64,000 nucleotides of DNA from Mycolicibacter longobardus (lineage in GTDB: Bacteria; Actinomycetota; Actinomycetes; Mycobacteriales; Mycobacteriaceae): the NCBI RefSeq assembly GCF_002102265.1, contig NZ_LQPG01000011.1, forward strand, positions 186,001-250,000, in the 5' to 3' direction. The first letter of the stretch is position 1; each line of letters opens with the position of its first letter. This document shows, one piece after another, positions 62,824 to 64,000 of the stretch. A program made the position numbers and the translations under genes. Below the pieces are notes generated by a model that was not told the origin of the DNA, did not search any database, and saw only the letters and a program-made list of their open reading frames with translations.

Positions 62824-63696
62824 ATGTCTTCGATTCACTCCCAAGTCGTTTTCATCACCGGTGGCGCGCACGGTATCGGCGAGCAGCTGGCCCGGCGGCT
62901 GCACTCCCAGGGCGCCTCGGTGGTGGTGACCGACCTGGATGAGGCCGCCCTCAACAAGCTGGCCGATGATCTCGGTGACCGGGTGCTGACCGCCGTCGCC
63001 GACGTACGGGATCTGGCCGCAATGCAGTCGGTGGCCGCGCAGGCCACACAGCGTTTCGGCGGCATCGACACCGTCGTCGCCAACGCCGGCATCGCCAGCT
63101 ACGGGTCGGTGCTGAATGTGGATCCCGAGACGTTCAAGCGGGTTATCGACGTCGACGTGGTCGGGGTGTTCAACACCGTGCGGGCCGCGCTGCCGTCGGT
63201 CATCGAGCGCCGCGGCTACGTGCTGATCGTGTCCTCGCTGGCGGCGTTCACTCCGCTGGCCGGGATGGCTTCCTACGATGTGGCCAAGGCCGGGGTCGAG
63301 CACTTCGCCAGTGCGCTGCGCCAGGAGGTCGCCTACCAGGGCGTGGAGGTCGGTTCGGCGCACATGGGCTGGATCGACACCCCCTTGGTTCGCGATACCA
63401 AGGCCGATCTGGGGGCTTTCGGCGACATGCTGGCCAAGCTGCCGTGGCCGCTGAACAAGACCACCTCCGTCGACCAATGTGTTGACGCCTTCGTCGCGGG
63501 CATCGAGGGCCGCCGCCGACGCGTCTACTGCCCGCGTTGGGTGGGGGTGTTCCGCTGGCTCAAGCCGGTGCTGACGTTGCGGGCGGTGGAGGGCCCGTTC
63601 GTCAAGGGGGCTGCCACCATCGTGCCGCGGATGGACGCCGAGGTTGCCGCCCTGGGCCGCTCCACCAGCGCCTACAACGAGAACCTCGAGAAGTAG
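62824..63696 (+). CDS. Short-chain dehydrogenase/reductase (Rv2129c homologue)
   Basis: 290 residues from ATG 62824. Cofactor loop ITGGAHGIGEQLARR, NAGIASYG, catalytic Ser in VSSLAAFTP and YDVAK. The C-terminal extension (RVYCPRWVGVFRWLKPVL) is shared with mycobacterial SDRs of lipid metabolism. The substrate is unknown. Confidence 0.9.
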   Translation: MSSIHSQVVFITGGAHGIGEQLARRLHSQGASVVVTDLDEAALNKLADDLGDRVLTAVADVRDLAAMQSVAAQATQRFGGIDTVVANAGIASYGSVLNVDPETFKRVIDVDVVGVFNTVRAALPSVIERRGYVLIVSSLAAFTPLAGMASYDVAKAGVEHFASALRQEVAYQGVEVGSAHMGWIDTPLVRDTKADLGAFGDMLAKLPWPLNKTTSVDQCVDAFVAGIEGRRRRVYCPRWVGVFRWLKPVLTLRAVEGPFVKGAATIVPRMDAEVAALGRSTSAYNENLEK

Positions 63697-63701
63697 TTGC
63701 G

Positions 63702-63764
63702 CGCCGAATGTCCGGTTAATGCACGCGTCAGGGCGGAAAGCGCGTCTTAAGTCGACATTCGGCG
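63702..63764. terminator. Inverted repeat between convergent genes
   Basis: cgccgaatgtc (63702-63712) is exactly mirrored by gacattcggcg (63754-63764). The 41-nt interior also contains acgcgt...cgcgt pairing. It lies between the converging SDR and PAC2 genes and probably acts as a terminator for both. Confidence 0.6.
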
Positions 63765-63777
63765 TCCGGGTCCCGCG

Positions 63778-64000
63778 TCAGCGCCGCCGGCGCCGCAGGT
63801 AGCGCTCGAACTCGGCCGCCAGCGCGTCGCCGTCGATCTTGTTCAGCGCATCGGTCATGTCGACCTCGGCGTCGCCGCGTTCCTCCAGCGACGTCACGTA
63901 GTCGGCGATCTCGTCGTCCTCGCTGGCCATCTCGGTGACCGCCTGCTCCCACTCTTCGGCCTGGGCCGGTAGGTCACCCAGCGGAACTTCGACGTCCAGG
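63778..64000 (-). CDS. PAC2-family protein, C-terminal part (Rv2125-like)
   Basis: Seventy-three C-terminal codons are in the window, ending at TGA 63778-63780. The text DVEVPLGDLPAQAEEWEQAV, then EMASEDDEIADYVTSLEER and NKIDGDALAAEFERYLRRRR, resembles the tail of mycobacterial PAC2-family (proteasome-assembly-chaperone-like) proteins. The rest lies beyond the right edge. Confidence 0.75.
   Translation of the reverse strand, partial: LDVEVPLGDLPAQAEEWEQAVTEMASEDDEIADYVTSLEERGDAEVDMTDALNKIDGDALAAEFERYLRRRRR

Noticed and set aside
1-64000. CRISPR array.
   Set aside because: No regularly spaced direct repeats or cas-like genes were seen on reading through the window.

Overview
The window looks like high-G+C mycobacterial chromosome (Mycobacterium/Mycolicibacterium type). 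The right end, 52.66-64.0 kb, follows the order of the M. tuberculosis block Rv2141c to Rv2129c: tRNA-Leu(GAG), M20 peptidase, PEBP/YbhB protein, pyrD, lppL, uppP, histidine phosphatase, DUF3090 protein, SCO1664-family protein, cysQ, mshC and an SDR, then the end of a PAC2-family gene. The left edge (1-410) is the start of a phosphoribosyltransferase like Rv2143, which in M. tuberculosis lies close to Rv2141c. About 52 kb of accessory DNA therefore interrupts a conserved neighbourhood at the 3' end of a tRNA-Leu gene.

Three copies of a tRNA-derived core (487-504, 12271-12288, 52664-52681) divide this accessory DNA into two tandem units. Unit A (487-12288) has no visible integrase and carries defence genes on the minus strand: an AbiEi/AbiEii-like type IV toxin-antitoxin pair, a ~2,115-residue STAND NTPase with a Cap4/DUF4297-like nuclease N-terminus (Avs-like), and a small overlapping accessory gene. 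It also holds a frameshifted gene with a restriction-fold-like C-terminus. It looks like a cis-mobilizable element (CIME).

Unit B (12271-52681) resembles an actinomycete integrative and conjugative element (AICE). Its core at the right end comprises an HD protein, a Nudix protein (compare Pif of pSAM2), an XRE/PLD-like regulator, an SCO3933-like protein, a TraB/FtsK translocase, a RepSA-like HUH initiator and a large serine integrase whose gene ends inside the tRNA-Leu gene.

The 32 kb of cargo in unit B (12.4-45.2 kb) is mainly oxidative catabolism. It includes VapBC; a zinc-ADH/CMD operon with an internally deleted thiolase; a thioesterase/hydrolase pair; a CYP153-ferredoxin-ferredoxin reductase alkane hydroxylase with an AraC regulator; SCP2, FadD and NDMA-type ADH genes; SDR and diiron-like proteins; three Baeyer-Villiger-type monooxygenases; an HSL-family esterase; a second P450; a second FadD; and an acyl-CoA dehydrogenase. 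Taken together these could carry a hydrocarbon from terminal or subterminal hydroxylation through ketone, ester and acid to acyl-CoA and beta-oxidation. FadD, transglutaminase-like and BtrH-like genes each occur twice, with one copy of the last two broken. IS1380- and IS110-type transposase remnants and several pseudogenes mark repeated rearrangement. All family assignments come from reading motifs by eye; no database search was run.
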